Positions 18,859-28,662 of a DNA stretch of 59,135 nucleotides are shown here, one piece after another. Numbering within the stretch: the first letter of the stretch is position 1; each line of letters begins with the position of its first letter. The stretch is from Bacteroidota bacterium (GTDB lineage Bacteria; Bacteroidota; Bacteroidia; B-17B0; Aurantibacillaceae). The stretch is taken from assembly GCA_016185125.1 (NCBI GenBank), contig JACPOC010000043.1:1-59135 (forward strand). Reading direction: 5' to 3'. The notes beneath the pieces were generated by a model. The model was not told where the DNA came from. It saw only the letters and a list, made by a program, of their open reading frames with translations, and ran no database searches. A program made the position numbers and the translations under genes.

Positions 18859-20709
18859 ATGAGATTTATTCTTCCTGCACTCCTGTTTTCTTTTTTAAAT
18901 GCACGTTCTTTTACGGGTGACTATTTATATTTTATTAATCTGACTAAAGTTGTCGATGATAAAGTTTCGGTGAAACTAAAAGTTCCTGAACTTAAAGAAA
19001 ATGAGATTGAATTTTGCTTTCCGGCAATGGTTCCCGGCACTTATAAAATTTATGATTTCGGTAGATATATTTCTAATTTAAAAGCCGTAGGTAAAAACGG
19101 AGCTGAAATAAAAATCACTAAAACAGATATTAATACATATAAATTTTCACCTGCTTCCATGTTAAGTGAAATCACTTATGATGTGGATGATACCTGGGAT
19201 AAGCAACCGGGTATAGATGACAAGAATATTGTTTTTGAACCCGGCGGCACCAATATTGAAAGTGGAAAAAACTTTTCGATAAACACGCATGGCTTCTTTG
19301 GTTATTTTAAAGGATTCACTAATAAAAATTTTATTCTTGAGTTTGAAAAACCAAAAGGGTTTTATCCTTCTACAGGTTTATCGGATATAAAAATAAACGA
19401 AACCAAAGATCTCATATCTGTTTTTGATTATCACGATCTTGTGGATTCCCCCATTATGTACTCTATACCGGATACGGCGAGCATTATGGTAGCCAACACC
19501 CAGGTTTTGGTGAGTTGTTATTCACCCGAAAAAAAAATAACCGCGCTGTATATTGCTAAGACTTTAAAACAATTACTTAACGCCCAAAGGGATTATCTTG
19601 GTGGTGACTTACCTGTAAATAAATACGCTTTTTTATTTTATTTTACCAATAAAGCTACTTTATCAGGTGCTCATGGCGCCCTCGAACATTCTTATTCCTC
19701 CTTTTATGTGATGCCTGAAATGGATAGTACTTATATACAACAGCAATTACGTGACGTAGCCGCGCATGAGTTTTTTCATATTGTAACTCCGCTAAATATT
19801 CATGCGAAAGAAATAGGAGAATTTGATTTTAATAATCCGCAAATGAGCGAGCATTTATGGCTCTATGAAGGTATGACGGAATACGCCGCTCATCATGCAC
19901 AGGCTAAAGGCGGAATTATTGGAGTTGATGAATTGCTGAATATCATGATGGAAAAATACGTGAACAGTATTACCGATTTTAATGATACCATGAGTTTTAC
20001 ATGGATGAGTAAACATGTTTTGGAAGATAAAATAAATAAACAGTACAATAACGTTTACGAAAAAGGAGCCTTGATTGGCTTCTGTTTGGATGTTATGCTG
20101 CGTGATCTGAGCAACGGAAAATACGGAACGCAAAACCTGATGAAAGACCTCTCTACGAAATACGGCAAAAATAAATCTTTTAACGATGCTGATCTTTTTA
20201 ATGATATTGAAAAATTTACTTATCCCGAAGTAGGAAAGTTTTTGCGTGATCATGTCTCAGGAACCAAGCCTTTGCCTATGAAAGTAATTTTTGAAATGAT
20301 TGGAATAGATTTTATTAAAGAAAGTGTGAGTTACGAGTTTTCTTTTGGGAGTCCGGATTTAGATTACAATACTGAAACCAAACGTTTAAAAGTTACAGAT
20401 ACTAAAGGCCTTGATGAATTTGGAAAAGCACTTGGATTTAAAACCGGCGATGAGCTATCCAAATTGAATGGCAAAGAATTAAAGATATCAACGCTTAAGG
20501 AAACTATAAACGATTATTATAAAAATCTGAAAGAAAATGATTTAGTAACTATGGAAATTTACCGCCCAAAAGGAAAAGGGAAATATAAGATCAAAACATT
20601 AAAAGCAAAAGCTATTAAAGTAAAAGTAACAGAACAAAATAAAATTTCTTTAAAGGAAGAATTAAGCGAAAAACAAAAACAGACTCTTAGGGCTTGGGTA
20701 GGATTATAA
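18859..20709 (+). CDS. M61-family (glycyl aminopeptidase type) exported peptidase with PDZ domain
   Basis: A 616-residue protein with a short signal peptide (MRFILPALLFSFLNARS). It has an N-terminal beta domain, a gluzincin catalytic domain with AAHEFFHIVTPLN near 301-313 (HExxH), and HLWLYEGMTEYAAH near 330-343 carrying the third zinc ligand. A C-terminal PDZ-like region covers about 500-600. This is the M61 layout, in which the peptidase acts outside the cytoplasm. It sits between the CPBP protease (2 bases) and the OmpA-type gene (7 bases) in one transcription unit. Confidence 0.88.
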   Translation: MRFILPALLFSFLNARSFTGDYLYFINLTKVVDDKVSVKLKVPELKENEIEFCFPAMVPGTYKIYDFGRYISNLKAVGKNGAEIKITKTDINTYKFSPASMLSEITYDVDDTWDKQPGIDDKNIVFEPGGTNIESGKNFSINTHGFFGYFKGFTNKNFILEFEKPKGFYPSTGLSDIKINETKDLISVFDYHDLVDSPIMYSIPDTASIMVANTQVLVSCYSPEKKITALYIAKTLKQLLNAQRDYLGGDLPVNKYAFLFYFTNKATLSGAHGALEHSYSSFYVMPEMDSTYIQQQLRDVAAHEFFHIVTPLNIHAKEIGEFDFNNPQMSEHLWLYEGMTEYAAHHAQAKGGIIGVDELLNIMMEKYVNSITDFNDTMSFTWMSKHVLEDKINKQYNNVYEKGALIGFCLDVMLRDLSNGKYGTQNLMKDLSTKYGKNKSFNDADLFNDIEKFTYPEVGKFLRDHVSGTKPLPMKVIFEMIGIDFIKESVSYEFSFGSPDLDYNTETKRLKVTDTKGLDEFGKALGFKTGDELSKLNGKELKISTLKETINDYYKNLKENDLVTMEIYRPKGKGKYKIKTLKAKAIKVKVTEQNKISLKEELSEKQKQTLRAWVGL

Positions 20710-20716
20710 AATAGAG

Positions 20717-22708
20717 ATGAAATCAATAATGAACTTTTTGAATATAAGAATTGGTATTTTTTTTATCGCGGCTTTTTTTACGACTTTATTAAATGCGCAA
20801 AACATGCCGCCGGGTCAATATACTTCTACAAACAAGAAAGCTATAAAATATTTTGAAGAGAGTAAAAGTTTTTTCAGGAATCGCAATGATGTTGAAGCTG
20901 AAAAAAAAATACAGGCTGCTATAAAAGAAGATCCAAATTTCGTCGAAGCATATTCGGCTTATGCTGATTTTTTGGTGATGAAAAAAAAACCAAGCTTAGC
21001 CATCGAAAATTACAAAAAAGCTATTCAGATCATGCCCAAGTTTATGACGGATAATAATTTTTACTTAGGCAAAGCTTATCAGTCTAATTCACAATTTGAT
21101 GATGCGAAATTAGCCTATCAGAATTATCTTAAGTTTGAAAGAATAAATCCTACCATGAAAGAAGAAGCTGAAAAGCAAATTAAAAATTGCGAATTTGCGG
21201 CTACATTGGTGAAAAATCCTAAAAATGTTAAACCTGTAAATGTTGGCGCGGGAATTAATACAATAAATGACGAGTATTTTCCCGCTATTACCGGCGATGG
21301 AAAACAATTCATGTACACCAGAGCCTTACCGCGAATTGAACTTCCAGGCGCTTTTAACGAAGATTTTTTTATTAGTACTAAAATTAAGGATGTTTGGCAA
21401 GTTGGAATTCCTCTTTCAGCCATTAACAGTTTGGGAAATGAAGGCGCTCCTACTTTATCGGCTGACGGAAACATCATGCTGTTTGCATCCTGCGCTGATG
21501 ATTTTGGCGATTACGGTTCAGCAGACAGAAAAGGAAACGGCAGTTGTGATATTTTTTATTCCCAAAAAATAAATGGCAAATGGTCCAAGCCGCAAAACGC
21601 CGGAAGCTATATTAATACCGCTAATTGGGAAACGCAGCCAAGCTTTAGCAGTGATGGAAAAACTCTGTATTTTATAAGAGGTATAAAAGGAAGAGGAGCC
21701 AGTAAAAACATAGATATTTACACCAGCACCATTGCCGATAACGGAAAATTTGGTTCGCCGATAAAATTAAACGCCAACGTAAACTCCGATGGCAATGAAG
21801 AATCTGTTTTTATACATCCGGATAATATGACTTTGTACTTTGCCAGTGACGGCCATCCTGGTTTAGGCGGCACAGATTTATTTATGAGTAAACGCCAGCC
21901 CAACGGTGATTGGGGGCCAGCGATAAATTTAGGATACCCAATCAATACTGCTAATGACGACAATAGTTTTTTGGTGGATCCTGCTGGAAATTTGGCCTAT
22001 TTTGCAAGCGACAGAGAAGGTGGCTTTGGTGGATTAGACATTTATCAGTTTGAATTACCGCAGGATATTCGCCCCGAAAAAATAACATTTGCAAAAGGAA
22101 AAATATATAATGCTAAAACCAAAGCACCGCTTGAAGCCAACTTTGACCTGATTGATCTGGAAACAGGACTTAATATCACGAAGTCTTATTCAGGGAGTAA
22201 CGGTGAATTTTTTGTAACCCTCACTGCTAATAAAAACTATCTGGTAAACGTAAATAAAGGAGGCTTTTTATTTTACAGTGATAACTTTAGTTTAAAAGGA
22301 AAAGAAACAGATTTTAATAAACCTTATCTTTTAGATATTCCTTTAGAACCAATTGATACAGGAAATGTGGTTGAATTAAAAAATATTTTCTTTGATGTGG
22401 ATAAAGCCGATCTTAAACCCGAAAGTAAAGCGGAATTGGCTAAGCTTGCCAATTTCTTAACACAAAATGCAACTTTAAAAATTGAAATTGGTGGGCATAC
22501 TGACAGTGATGGAACAAAAAAAACAAATCAGATTTTATCCGCAAAGCGTGCAGAAGCGGTTCAGCAGTATTTAATTAATACCGGAAACATTGATGAAGAC
22601 CGTTTATCATTTAAAGGATATGGCGATTCAAAACCTAAAGTACCTAATACAAGCCCTGAAAATAAAGCGAAAAACAGAAGAACCGAATTTAAAGTAACCG
22701 GCAAATAA
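20717..22708 (+). CDS. OmpA-family envelope protein with TPR and PD40 repeats (PorE-like)
   Basis: A 663-residue exported protein. Domains in order: signal peptide to about 28; TPR units around 40-160; WD40-like PD40 beta-propeller repeats around 190-450 (for example TLSADGNIMLFAS, SFSSDGKTLYFIRG); a carboxypeptidase-regulatory-like beta domain near 455-545; and an OmpA C-terminal domain from about 555. The OmpA domain contains FFDVDKADLKPESK and GGHTDSDGTKKTN, where Asp and Arg bind peptidoglycan diaminopimelate. This architecture is that of PorE-like proteins, which link the T9SS to the cell wall. Whether this copy is PorE itself or a paralogue is not clear. A second protein of the same design ends at 42328. 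Confidence 0.85.
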   Translation: MKSIMNFLNIRIGIFFIAAFFTTLLNAQNMPPGQYTSTNKKAIKYFEESKSFFRNRNDVEAEKKIQAAIKEDPNFVEAYSAYADFLVMKKKPSLAIENYKKAIQIMPKFMTDNNFYLGKAYQSNSQFDDAKLAYQNYLKFERINPTMKEEAEKQIKNCEFAATLVKNPKNVKPVNVGAGINTINDEYFPAITGDGKQFMYTRALPRIELPGAFNEDFFISTKIKDVWQVGIPLSAINSLGNEGAPTLSADGNIMLFASCADDFGDYGSADRKGNGSCDIFYSQKINGKWSKPQNAGSYINTANWETQPSFSSDGKTLYFIRGIKGRGASKNIDIYTSTIADNGKFGSPIKLNANVNSDGNEESVFIHPDNMTLYFASDGHPGLGGTDLFMSKRQPNGDWGPAINLGYPINTANDDNSFLVDPAGNLAYFASDREGGFGGLDIYQFELPQDIRPEKITFAKGKIYNAKTKAPLEANFDLIDLETGLNITKSYSGSNGEFFVTLTANKNYLVNVNKGGFLFYSDNFSLKGKETDFNKPYLLDIPLEPIDTGNVVELKNIFFDVDKADLKPESKAELAKLANFLTQNATLKIEIGGHTDSDGTKKTNQILSAKRAEAVQQYLINTGNIDEDRLSFKGYGDSKPKVPNTSPENKAKNRRTEFKVTGK

Positions 22709-22722
22709 TATCTTTTAAATGA

Positions 22723-24636
22723 CTATGCTTTAAATACTTTTTGCCATCGGCTCAGAATAAAAAGTTTAAAGAATATTCGGAGCTGTAAATTATTATCTGT
22801 ATTCATTTTTTCTAAAAAAGAAGTATTGATAAAATCAAAAGAGGCAGCCTTAATTTCACTTATTATTTGTGGTTTTAATTCTGTAAGCCATTTTTTCATG
22901 GGCGTTTCAAAACCTTTCTTATCATAGCGATTGTAAATTTCTTTTGGAAGAACAGACTTGCCGGCTTCTCTCAGCAAATATTTTGAAATGCCGTTTTGAA
23001 TTTTTCTGTTTCCATTAAAAGAGAACATAAAATCGATCAATTCAACATCTTCACTAAAAGGAGTTCTGCTTTCAACGCCATGCCACATACCACAACGATC
23101 TTCACATTTTAAAAAAGATTTTAAGCGTGTATGCTCAATGTCGTCAATCAGTTGTTCATTAACGTTGTTTTTATAATTTACAGATTTATTTATAGGCCTT
23201 GAGTTAAGAAAATCATTTTTAAAAACATCTTTCAGAATATTTGTATTTACATTAAGTGTATTTTTTATTTTTTCTTTTGCGTAAAAAATGTAGGGATTAC
23301 TAATTGTTTTTCGGGATGCGTGAATGTCTTTTAAAGCTAATAATGTTTGACCTTCAGAAATTAAATTGTTCCATTTGGCTACAAAATGGTGATGGTAACC
23401 GCCAAATAATTCATCAGCTCCCTGTCCGTCAATCACTACTTTAATTTTATTTTTTTTAGAAAGTTCCATTACCTTAAATTGCGCATAAGTACTGGTGTCC
23501 CATATAGGAATATCTTGGGAGTACACCAAACTGTCAATCTCATTTATAAAACCCATAAGGATAGGTTCTGTTTTTATATGTTTTGCGTCTACTTTTTTTG
23601 CAGCGATACCGGCAAAATGTTCTTCATTAAACAATTCATTTTTAAATACTGAAGTAAAACAGTAATTACTCCTTTTTAATATGGCATGCATAAGGCCTGT
23701 TAAAAGGCTGCTGTCAATTCCGCCGCTTAAACAAGCGCCCACTTCAACATCACTGCGTAGTCGTAGTTTAACTGCATTGTAAAGTTTTATTTCAATTTCA
23801 TTGATAAGTTGTTTATCACTCAGTCTTTCATTTTCATCGGTAATTGTTATTTTATAGTATCGATCAATACTAATAGTTCCGTTTTTTATAGAATAAATTA
23901 AATTATGACCCGGAAATAATTCTTCAATCCCTTCAAAAAAGTTGCAACTTTCATTCTCCAGCAGCCCGTTCACAAGATAATTATGCACAACTTTTGTAGT
24001 GTATGTTGCTTTTACTAAACCCGATTTTACAAATGCTTTTTGTTCACTGCCAAAGCAAAATAAATTTGAATTATTGATGAAATAAAATGGTTTAACGCCA
24101 AGTCTGTCGCGTGAGGCAAACAACATTTGTTTTTCTGTATCATAAATACAAAACGCCCACATCCCGTTAAATTTTTTCACACAATCTGCGCCCCAGTGTT
24201 TATAAGCTTGTAAAATAACTTCGGTATCACTTTCAGAAATAAAAAGATAACCCGCGTTTTGCAATTCTTTGCGTAGCTCAATATAATTATAGATTTCGCC
24301 ATTAAAAGTAATCCATAATTTTTTATCTTCGGTGCACATTGGCTGATGTCCGCTGTCGCTAAGGTCTAATATAGATAGTCGCCGATGCGCAAAAGCCAAA
24401 GTGTAGTTGTGCTCACTTTCTGTTATAGCCGCTTTAGGAATAAAATTAAGTTCCTTTTTTTTGAAAACTTGTTGAGTACCTTGTCTGTAAAAAGGAGTAA
24501 GGCTTACATCATTTGCCAGAATAAATCCTTCTCCATCAGGGCCTCTGTGAGAAATGGTTTGCGCCATGGATAATATAGCGGCGCAAATGTTTAAATCTTT
24601 ACCTTTTTTTATGATGATCCCCCCGATGCCGCACAT
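22723..24636 (-). CDS. asnB: glutamine-hydrolysing asparagine synthase
   Basis: A 637-residue class-II glutamine amidotransferase. The N-terminal nucleophile is Cys2 (MCGIGGII), with RRLSILDLSDSGHQPM in the glutaminase domain. The synthase domain has the ATP pyrophosphatase loop SGGIDSSLL near 305 and DGQGADELFGGYH. It makes asparagine, or amidates a sugar or peptide if it belongs to the polysaccharide-linked branch, which often has a similar length. It is convergent with the OmpA gene (14-base gap) and overlaps the end of the TM2 gene by one base (TAATG), so those two are coupled. Confidence 0.92.
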   Translation of the reverse strand: MCGIGGIIIKKGKDLNICAAILSMAQTISHRGPDGEGFILANDVSLTPFYRQGTQQVFKKKELNFIPKAAITESEHNYTLAFAHRRLSILDLSDSGHQPMCTEDKKLWITFNGEIYNYIELRKELQNAGYLFISESDTEVILQAYKHWGADCVKKFNGMWAFCIYDTEKQMLFASRDRLGVKPFYFINNSNLFCFGSEQKAFVKSGLVKATYTTKVVHNYLVNGLLENESCNFFEGIEELFPGHNLIYSIKNGTISIDRYYKITITDENERLSDKQLINEIEIKLYNAVKLRLRSDVEVGACLSGGIDSSLLTGLMHAILKRSNYCFTSVFKNELFNEEHFAGIAAKKVDAKHIKTEPILMGFINEIDSLVYSQDIPIWDTSTYAQFKVMELSKKNKIKVVIDGQGADELFGGYHHHFVAKWNNLISEGQTLLALKDIHASRKTISNPYIFYAKEKIKNTLNVNTNILKDVFKNDFLNSRPINKSVNYKNNVNEQLIDDIEHTRLKSFLKCEDRCGMWHGVESRTPFSEDVELIDFMFSFNGNRKIQNGISKYLLREAGKSVLPKEIYNRYDKKGFETPMKKWLTELKPQIISEIKAASFDFINTSFLEKMNTDNNLQLRIFFKLFILSRWQKVFKA

Positions 24637-25070
24637 TATTTATTTTCTTTTTTTGAATCATCCACCCACATCAGCACCTGTTTATTTTCGATATAACGGT
24701 CAATATTTTTGTCAAGCACTATTACACAAAAATCAATAAATGGAAGTATTCCAAAAATGCCTCCAAGTGTACCTATATAAACTACAGGAACATGTGGTGA
24801 AGTTCCCATATAAATGCGGTGTAATCCTACAATGCCGAATGGAAAAGGAAAGGCAAGCACGGCGGCAATAATTTTTTTATTTTTTTGCTGTTTTTGTTTA
24901 TATAGATGCAGAATAGGGTTCGGCCTTTTTGAGCGGAGCAATTCATGACGATGAAAGACTGTATGTTCATCTTTAAAGTGAACCGTAGTTTTTTTTAAGA
25001 TCAGTTCCGGTAGCCCAAAGCAATGGTTTTGTAAAAGGGCAAGAAATAAAAAACAAAATAGTTTTGACAT
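24636..25070 (-). CDS. TM2-domain membrane protein
   Basis: A 144-residue protein with an N-terminal signal-like segment (MSKLFCFLFLALLQNHCFG), a charged middle with a KQKQQKNKK run, and two hydrophobic hairpin segments. These are AAVLAFPFPFGIVGLHRIYMG and GTLGGIFGILPFIDFCVIVL, written here as two adjoining TM2 halves. GLHRIYMG is the TM2 hallmark. The function of TM2 proteins in bacteria is unknown. Its TAA stop overlaps the asnB ATG, implying translational coupling. Confidence 0.75.
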   Translation of the reverse strand: MSKLFCFLFLALLQNHCFGLPELILKKTTVHFKDEHTVFHRHELLRSKRPNPILHLYKQKQQKNKKIIAAVLAFPFPFGIVGLHRIYMGTSPHVPVVYIGTLGGIFGILPFIDFCVIVLDKNIDRYIENKQVLMWVDDSKKENK

Positions 25071-25224
25071 TCTATAAAATAGCGTTTATAAGCTGTAAAA
25101 TTTATGGTATTTATTTTGGAATTTTACTAAGGCCAAATTACTTAAAAAATCGCCATTTTGTTAATTTAAAATCCTTTAATTGTAAGTCATTTACTTTATC
25201 TTTACCCATCTAAAAATATATAAA

Positions 25225-26622
25225 TTGACCCTTATAAAAAGTATTTCCGGAATTCGTGGCACCATTGGCGGTAAACCTGATGATGGTTTAACACCACTTG
25301 ACATTGTTAAATTTACTTCCGCTTTCGGAACGCTCATCTTGCAAAATAATTCTACCAAAAAAGAAATAACGGTGGTTATTGGACGGGATGCGCGGATAAG
25401 CGGCACTATGGTTTCCAGTATTGTAAGTGGTACGCTGATTGGATTAGGCATAAATGTGATTGACCTTGAGTTGAGCACCACGCCCACGGTTGAAATGGCG
25501 GTGACTGAATTAAATGCCCAGGGCGGAATAATTTTAACTGCCAGTCATAATCCTAAACAATGGAACGCCTTAAAACTTTTGAATGAAAAAGGTGAGTTTA
25601 TAAGCGAAGAAACAGGAAAAAAATTACTAAAGCTGGCTGATAAATCAGATTTTGTGTATGCCGAAGTTAATCAACTTGGCAAGTACAGCATCAATAAAGA
25701 TTTTTTTAACGTTCATATTAAAAAGATTTTGGATCTTCCTTATGTAGATGTATCTGCAATTAAAAAAGCAAATTTTTCAATTGTGGTAGATGCTATTAAT
25801 TCGAGCGGTGGCTTTGCTGTGCCTAAATTGCTTGAAAAACTTGGCGTTAAAAAAATTACCACCATTAATGGTGAGCCAACCGGCAATTTTGCGCATAATC
25901 CTGAGCCATTGCCCGAGCACCTTACCGATTTAAGCCAAACCGTTATTAAACAAAAAGCTCATTTGGGTATTTGTGTTGATCCGGATGTAGACCGTTTAGC
26001 CTTGGTTTGCGAAGATGGCGAGATGTTTGGCGAAGAATATACGTTAGTTGCTGTTTCGGATTACGTATTGCAGCATAATAAAAAAGGGAATACCGTTAGC
26101 AATTTATCCAGCACAAGAGCGTTAAGAGATATAACCGAAAAGCAAGGTGGTAAATATTCCGCTTCCGCAGTTGGTGAGGTAAACGTTGTGCGGATGATGA
26201 AGGATACTAAAGCCGTAATTGGAGGAGAAGGTAATGGTGGTATAATTTTACCCGAATTGCATTATGGACGCGATGCACTTGTTGGAATTGCTATATTTTT
26301 AACGCATTTGGCTAAGTTTGGTAAAACGGTTTCCATGCTTCGAAAATCTTACCCAAATTATTATATCTCTAAAAATAAAATTGAGTTAACACCGCAAATT
26401 GATGTGGATAAAGTGCTGGATAAAGTAAAAGATAAATATAAAAAACAACCTATTAATACAATTGATGGTGTAAAAATTGAATTTGATAAAGAGTGGGTAC
26501 ACTTGCGTAAAAGCAATACCGAGCCAATTATCCGCATATACAGCGAGAGTCAAACGCAATCAACTGCCGAAAATTTAGCGAAGAAAATTATTTCGGATAT
26601 AAAGGAAATAATTAAGAATTAG
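25225..26622 (+). CDS. glmM: phosphoglucosamine mutase / phosphohexomutase
   Basis: A 465-residue alpha-D-phosphohexomutase. The active-site phosphoserine lies in TASHNPKQWNALK near residue 107, the Mg-binding loop is DPDVDRLAL near 252, the sugar loop is GEGNGGII, and the C-terminal phosphate loop is RKSNTEPIIRIY. In Bacteroidota the closest matches are usually called GlmM (glucosamine-6-P to glucosamine-1-P for peptidoglycan and LPS). A phosphomannomutase role cannot be excluded. The start is TTG at 25225, which gives MTLIKSISGIRGTIGG, the usual family N-terminus; no ATG is available. Confidence 0.85.
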   Translation: MTLIKSISGIRGTIGGKPDDGLTPLDIVKFTSAFGTLILQNNSTKKEITVVIGRDARISGTMVSSIVSGTLIGLGINVIDLELSTTPTVEMAVTELNAQGGIILTASHNPKQWNALKLLNEKGEFISEETGKKLLKLADKSDFVYAEVNQLGKYSINKDFFNVHIKKILDLPYVDVSAIKKANFSIVVDAINSSGGFAVPKLLEKLGVKKITTINGEPTGNFAHNPEPLPEHLTDLSQTVIKQKAHLGICVDPDVDRLALVCEDGEMFGEEYTLVAVSDYVLQHNKKGNTVSNLSSTRALRDITEKQGGKYSASAVGEVNVVRMMKDTKAVIGGEGNGGIILPELHYGRDALVGIAIFLTHLAKFGKTVSMLRKSYPNYYISKNKIELTPQIDVDKVLDKVKDKYKKQPINTIDGVKIEFDKEWVHLRKSNTEPIIRIYSESQTQSTAENLAKKIISDIKEIIKN

Positions 26623-26659
26623 GAATAATTGTTTGAAATATAATTATAGAATTTAATTC

Positions 26660-27802
26660 ATGAAAATTTATTTAGATAACGCCGCCACTACAAAACTGGA
26701 TGAAGAAGTATTTAAAACCATGCTTCCGTTTATGACAGAAGATTTCGGAAATCCTTCTTCTATTCATTCCTTTGGTCGTAAAACCCGGTCGGCTATTGAA
26801 GCGGCGCGTAAAACTGTTGCTAAATTACTTAACGTAACTCCGGCTGAAATATTTTTTACATCAGGAGGCACTGAGGCTGATAATATGGCCATTGTTCAAA
26901 GCATTGAAACATTTGGCATAAAGCATGTTATTTCTTCATCCATTGAACATCATGCAGTTGAACATACCATTAAGACCCTTGAAAAAGCGGGCAAAATAAA
27001 AGCAAGTTGGGTAAAGATTGATAAAAAAGGAAATGTAGATATTGAGCACCTCGAAGAGTTATTGAAAAATAATGCGCGATCTTTAGTTTCATTAATGCAC
27101 GCCAATAACGAAATTGGTACACTGTTGCCCCTTAAAGAAGTGGGCGAGCTCTGCGAAAAATACAATGCGCTTTTTCACAGCGATACCGTGCAAACTATGG
27201 GTCATTATAAAATGGATCTGCGCGAATTAAAAGTGCATTTTGTAACCTGCGCTGCTCATAAATTTCATGGACCAAAAGGTGTTGGGTTTTTATACATTCA
27301 TCATGCAAATAAAATTTCGCCTTTTATACATGGCGGTGCACAGGAAAGAAACATGCGCGGCGGAACCGAAAATTTATATGGAATTGTTGGTTTAGCTAAA
27401 GCACTTGAAATTTGTTTTAATGAGATGCAACAGCATCAAAAGCACATTATGGAACTTAAAGATTATATGCGCGAACAGTTAAGTCAACTTCTTCCCGGTA
27501 CTGTTTTTAATGGCGAAACTTCACATGAAAAATCGTTATATACGGTGTTGAATTGTTGTTTTCCTTCTCATCCGGATGCTGAAATGTTATTGTTTAATTT
27601 AGACATTGCAGGCATTGCGGCCAGTGGCGGAAGCGCGTGCAGCAGCGGAAGCAATCAGGGAAGTCATGTATTAAGAGGGTTGGGCATTGATATGACAAGA
27701 CCTTCGGTAAGATTTAGCTTTAGCAAATTCACAACCAAAGCAGAAATTGACTTTACTGTAAATAAACTTGCTGAACTTTTCGCTGTGAAAACAAACGCAT
27801 AA
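26660..27802 (+). CDS. cysteine desulfurase (IscS/NifS type)
   Basis: A 380-residue class-V PLP enzyme that removes sulfur from cysteine for Fe-S cluster, thiamine or tRNA thiolation. It has YLDNAATTKLD at residues 3-13, TSGGTEADNMA, the PLP lysine in AAHKFHGPKG near 201, and the persulfide cysteine in SGGSACSSGSNQGSH near 327. The long catalytic loop around that cysteine places it in the IscS-like group rather than SufS. No iscU or suf gene is adjacent. It starts 37 bases after glmM. Confidence 0.92.
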   Translation: MKIYLDNAATTKLDEEVFKTMLPFMTEDFGNPSSIHSFGRKTRSAIEAARKTVAKLLNVTPAEIFFTSGGTEADNMAIVQSIETFGIKHVISSSIEHHAVEHTIKTLEKAGKIKASWVKIDKKGNVDIEHLEELLKNNARSLVSLMHANNEIGTLLPLKEVGELCEKYNALFHSDTVQTMGHYKMDLRELKVHFVTCAAHKFHGPKGVGFLYIHHANKISPFIHGGAQERNMRGGTENLYGIVGLAKALEICFNEMQQHQKHIMELKDYMREQLSQLLPGTVFNGETSHEKSLYTVLNCCFPSHPDAEMLLFNLDIAGIAASGGSACSSGSNQGSHVLRGLGIDMTRPSVRFSFSKFTTKAEIDFTVNKLAELFAVKTNA

Positions 27803-27864
27803 ATCAACAATAAACTATTATCTTTAAACACAAATAATAAAATAATAAATAGAAATATATAGTT

Positions 27865-28425
27865 ATGAACGACGTAAAATCAGTATTAGAAAATTCAAAA
27901 ACGTTAATGGAAAAAGCCATTAGTCACCTTGAACTTGAACTGCAAAAAGTGAGAGCAGGAAAAGCTAATCCTGTTATGCTTGAAAATGTAATGGTTGATT
28001 ATTACGGAAGTAAGGTGGCTATCAGCAACACTGCCAGCATTAACACTCAGGATGCACGTACGTTGGTTATTCAGCCTTGGGAAAAAACAATGTTAACCCC
28101 GATAGAAAAAGCTATTCAGGCTGCTAATCTTGGTTTTAATCCGCAAAACGATGGAATTATCATACGCATCGTTGTTCCGCCATTAACCGAAGAGCGACGT
28201 AAACAATTAACAAAAACCGCACGTAATTTAGGTGAAGATGCCAAAGTGGCCATTCGTAATTTGCGTAAAGATGCTATGGAGTCGGTTAAAGGATTAAAAA
28301 AATACGGTCTTCCTGAAGATGAATCTAAAGATGCGGAAACAAAAATTCAAACACTTACCGATGCCTCAGTAGTTAAAGTTGATAAGCATATTGAACAAAA
28401 AGAAAAAGAAATAATGACGGTTTAA
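27865..28425 (+). CDS. frr: ribosome recycling factor
   Basis: A 186-residue protein of typical length. It has the RRF features ELQKVRAGKANPVMLENV in the first helix, a beta domain with VDYYGSKVAISNTASI, and a C-terminal helical bundle with PLTEERRKQLTKTARNLGE. It acts with EF-G to split post-termination ribosomes. A hairpin after the gene probably ends transcription. Confidence 0.97.
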   Translation: MNDVKSVLENSKTLMEKAISHLELELQKVRAGKANPVMLENVMVDYYGSKVAISNTASINTQDARTLVIQPWEKTMLTPIEKAIQAANLGFNPQNDGIIIRIVVPPLTEERRKQLTKTARNLGEDAKVAIRNLRKDAMESVKGLKKYGLPEDESKDAETKIQTLTDASVVKVDKHIEQKEKEIMTV

Positions 28426-28444
28426 TAAACACAAATTTTTATTT

Positions 28445-28472
28445 AAAGGCTGTTTCTAAAAAGACAGCCTTT
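28445..28472 (+). terminator. probable terminator after frr
   Basis: Nine-base-pair perfect stem AAAGGCTGT (28445-28453) / ACAGCCTTT (28464-28472) with a 10-base loop, 19 bases after the frr stop. The downstream T-run is short and interrupted (GTTGTTTG), so efficiency is uncertain. Confidence 0.7.
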
Positions 28473-28602
28473 GTTGTTTGCTGTCTTGCCACAATATAAA
28501 ATCAATGATTTTTAAATAGCCTAAACTAAAAATTTTTATTGTAAATAAACTCTTAACAACATGGGCGTATTTCCCATAGCAATCAAAAACAATTATTATC
28601 TA

Positions 28603-28662
28603 ATGAAATATATTTTAATCTTCCTTTATGTATTCTTCTCCTTTTATTTTTTAAACGCATGA
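28603..28662 (+). CDS. possible 19-residue hydrophobic leader peptide
   Basis: A 20-codon frame reads MKYILIFLYVFFSFYFLNA and stops with TGA inside an ATGA overlap with the next gene's start. It looks like a signal peptide on its own. It may be a coupling peptide that delivers ribosomes to the TPR gene, or a duplicated signal-peptide remnant. With only 19 codons, chance is possible, but the exact ATGA overlap is suggestive. Confidence 0.35.
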   Translation: MKYILIFLYVFFSFYFLNA

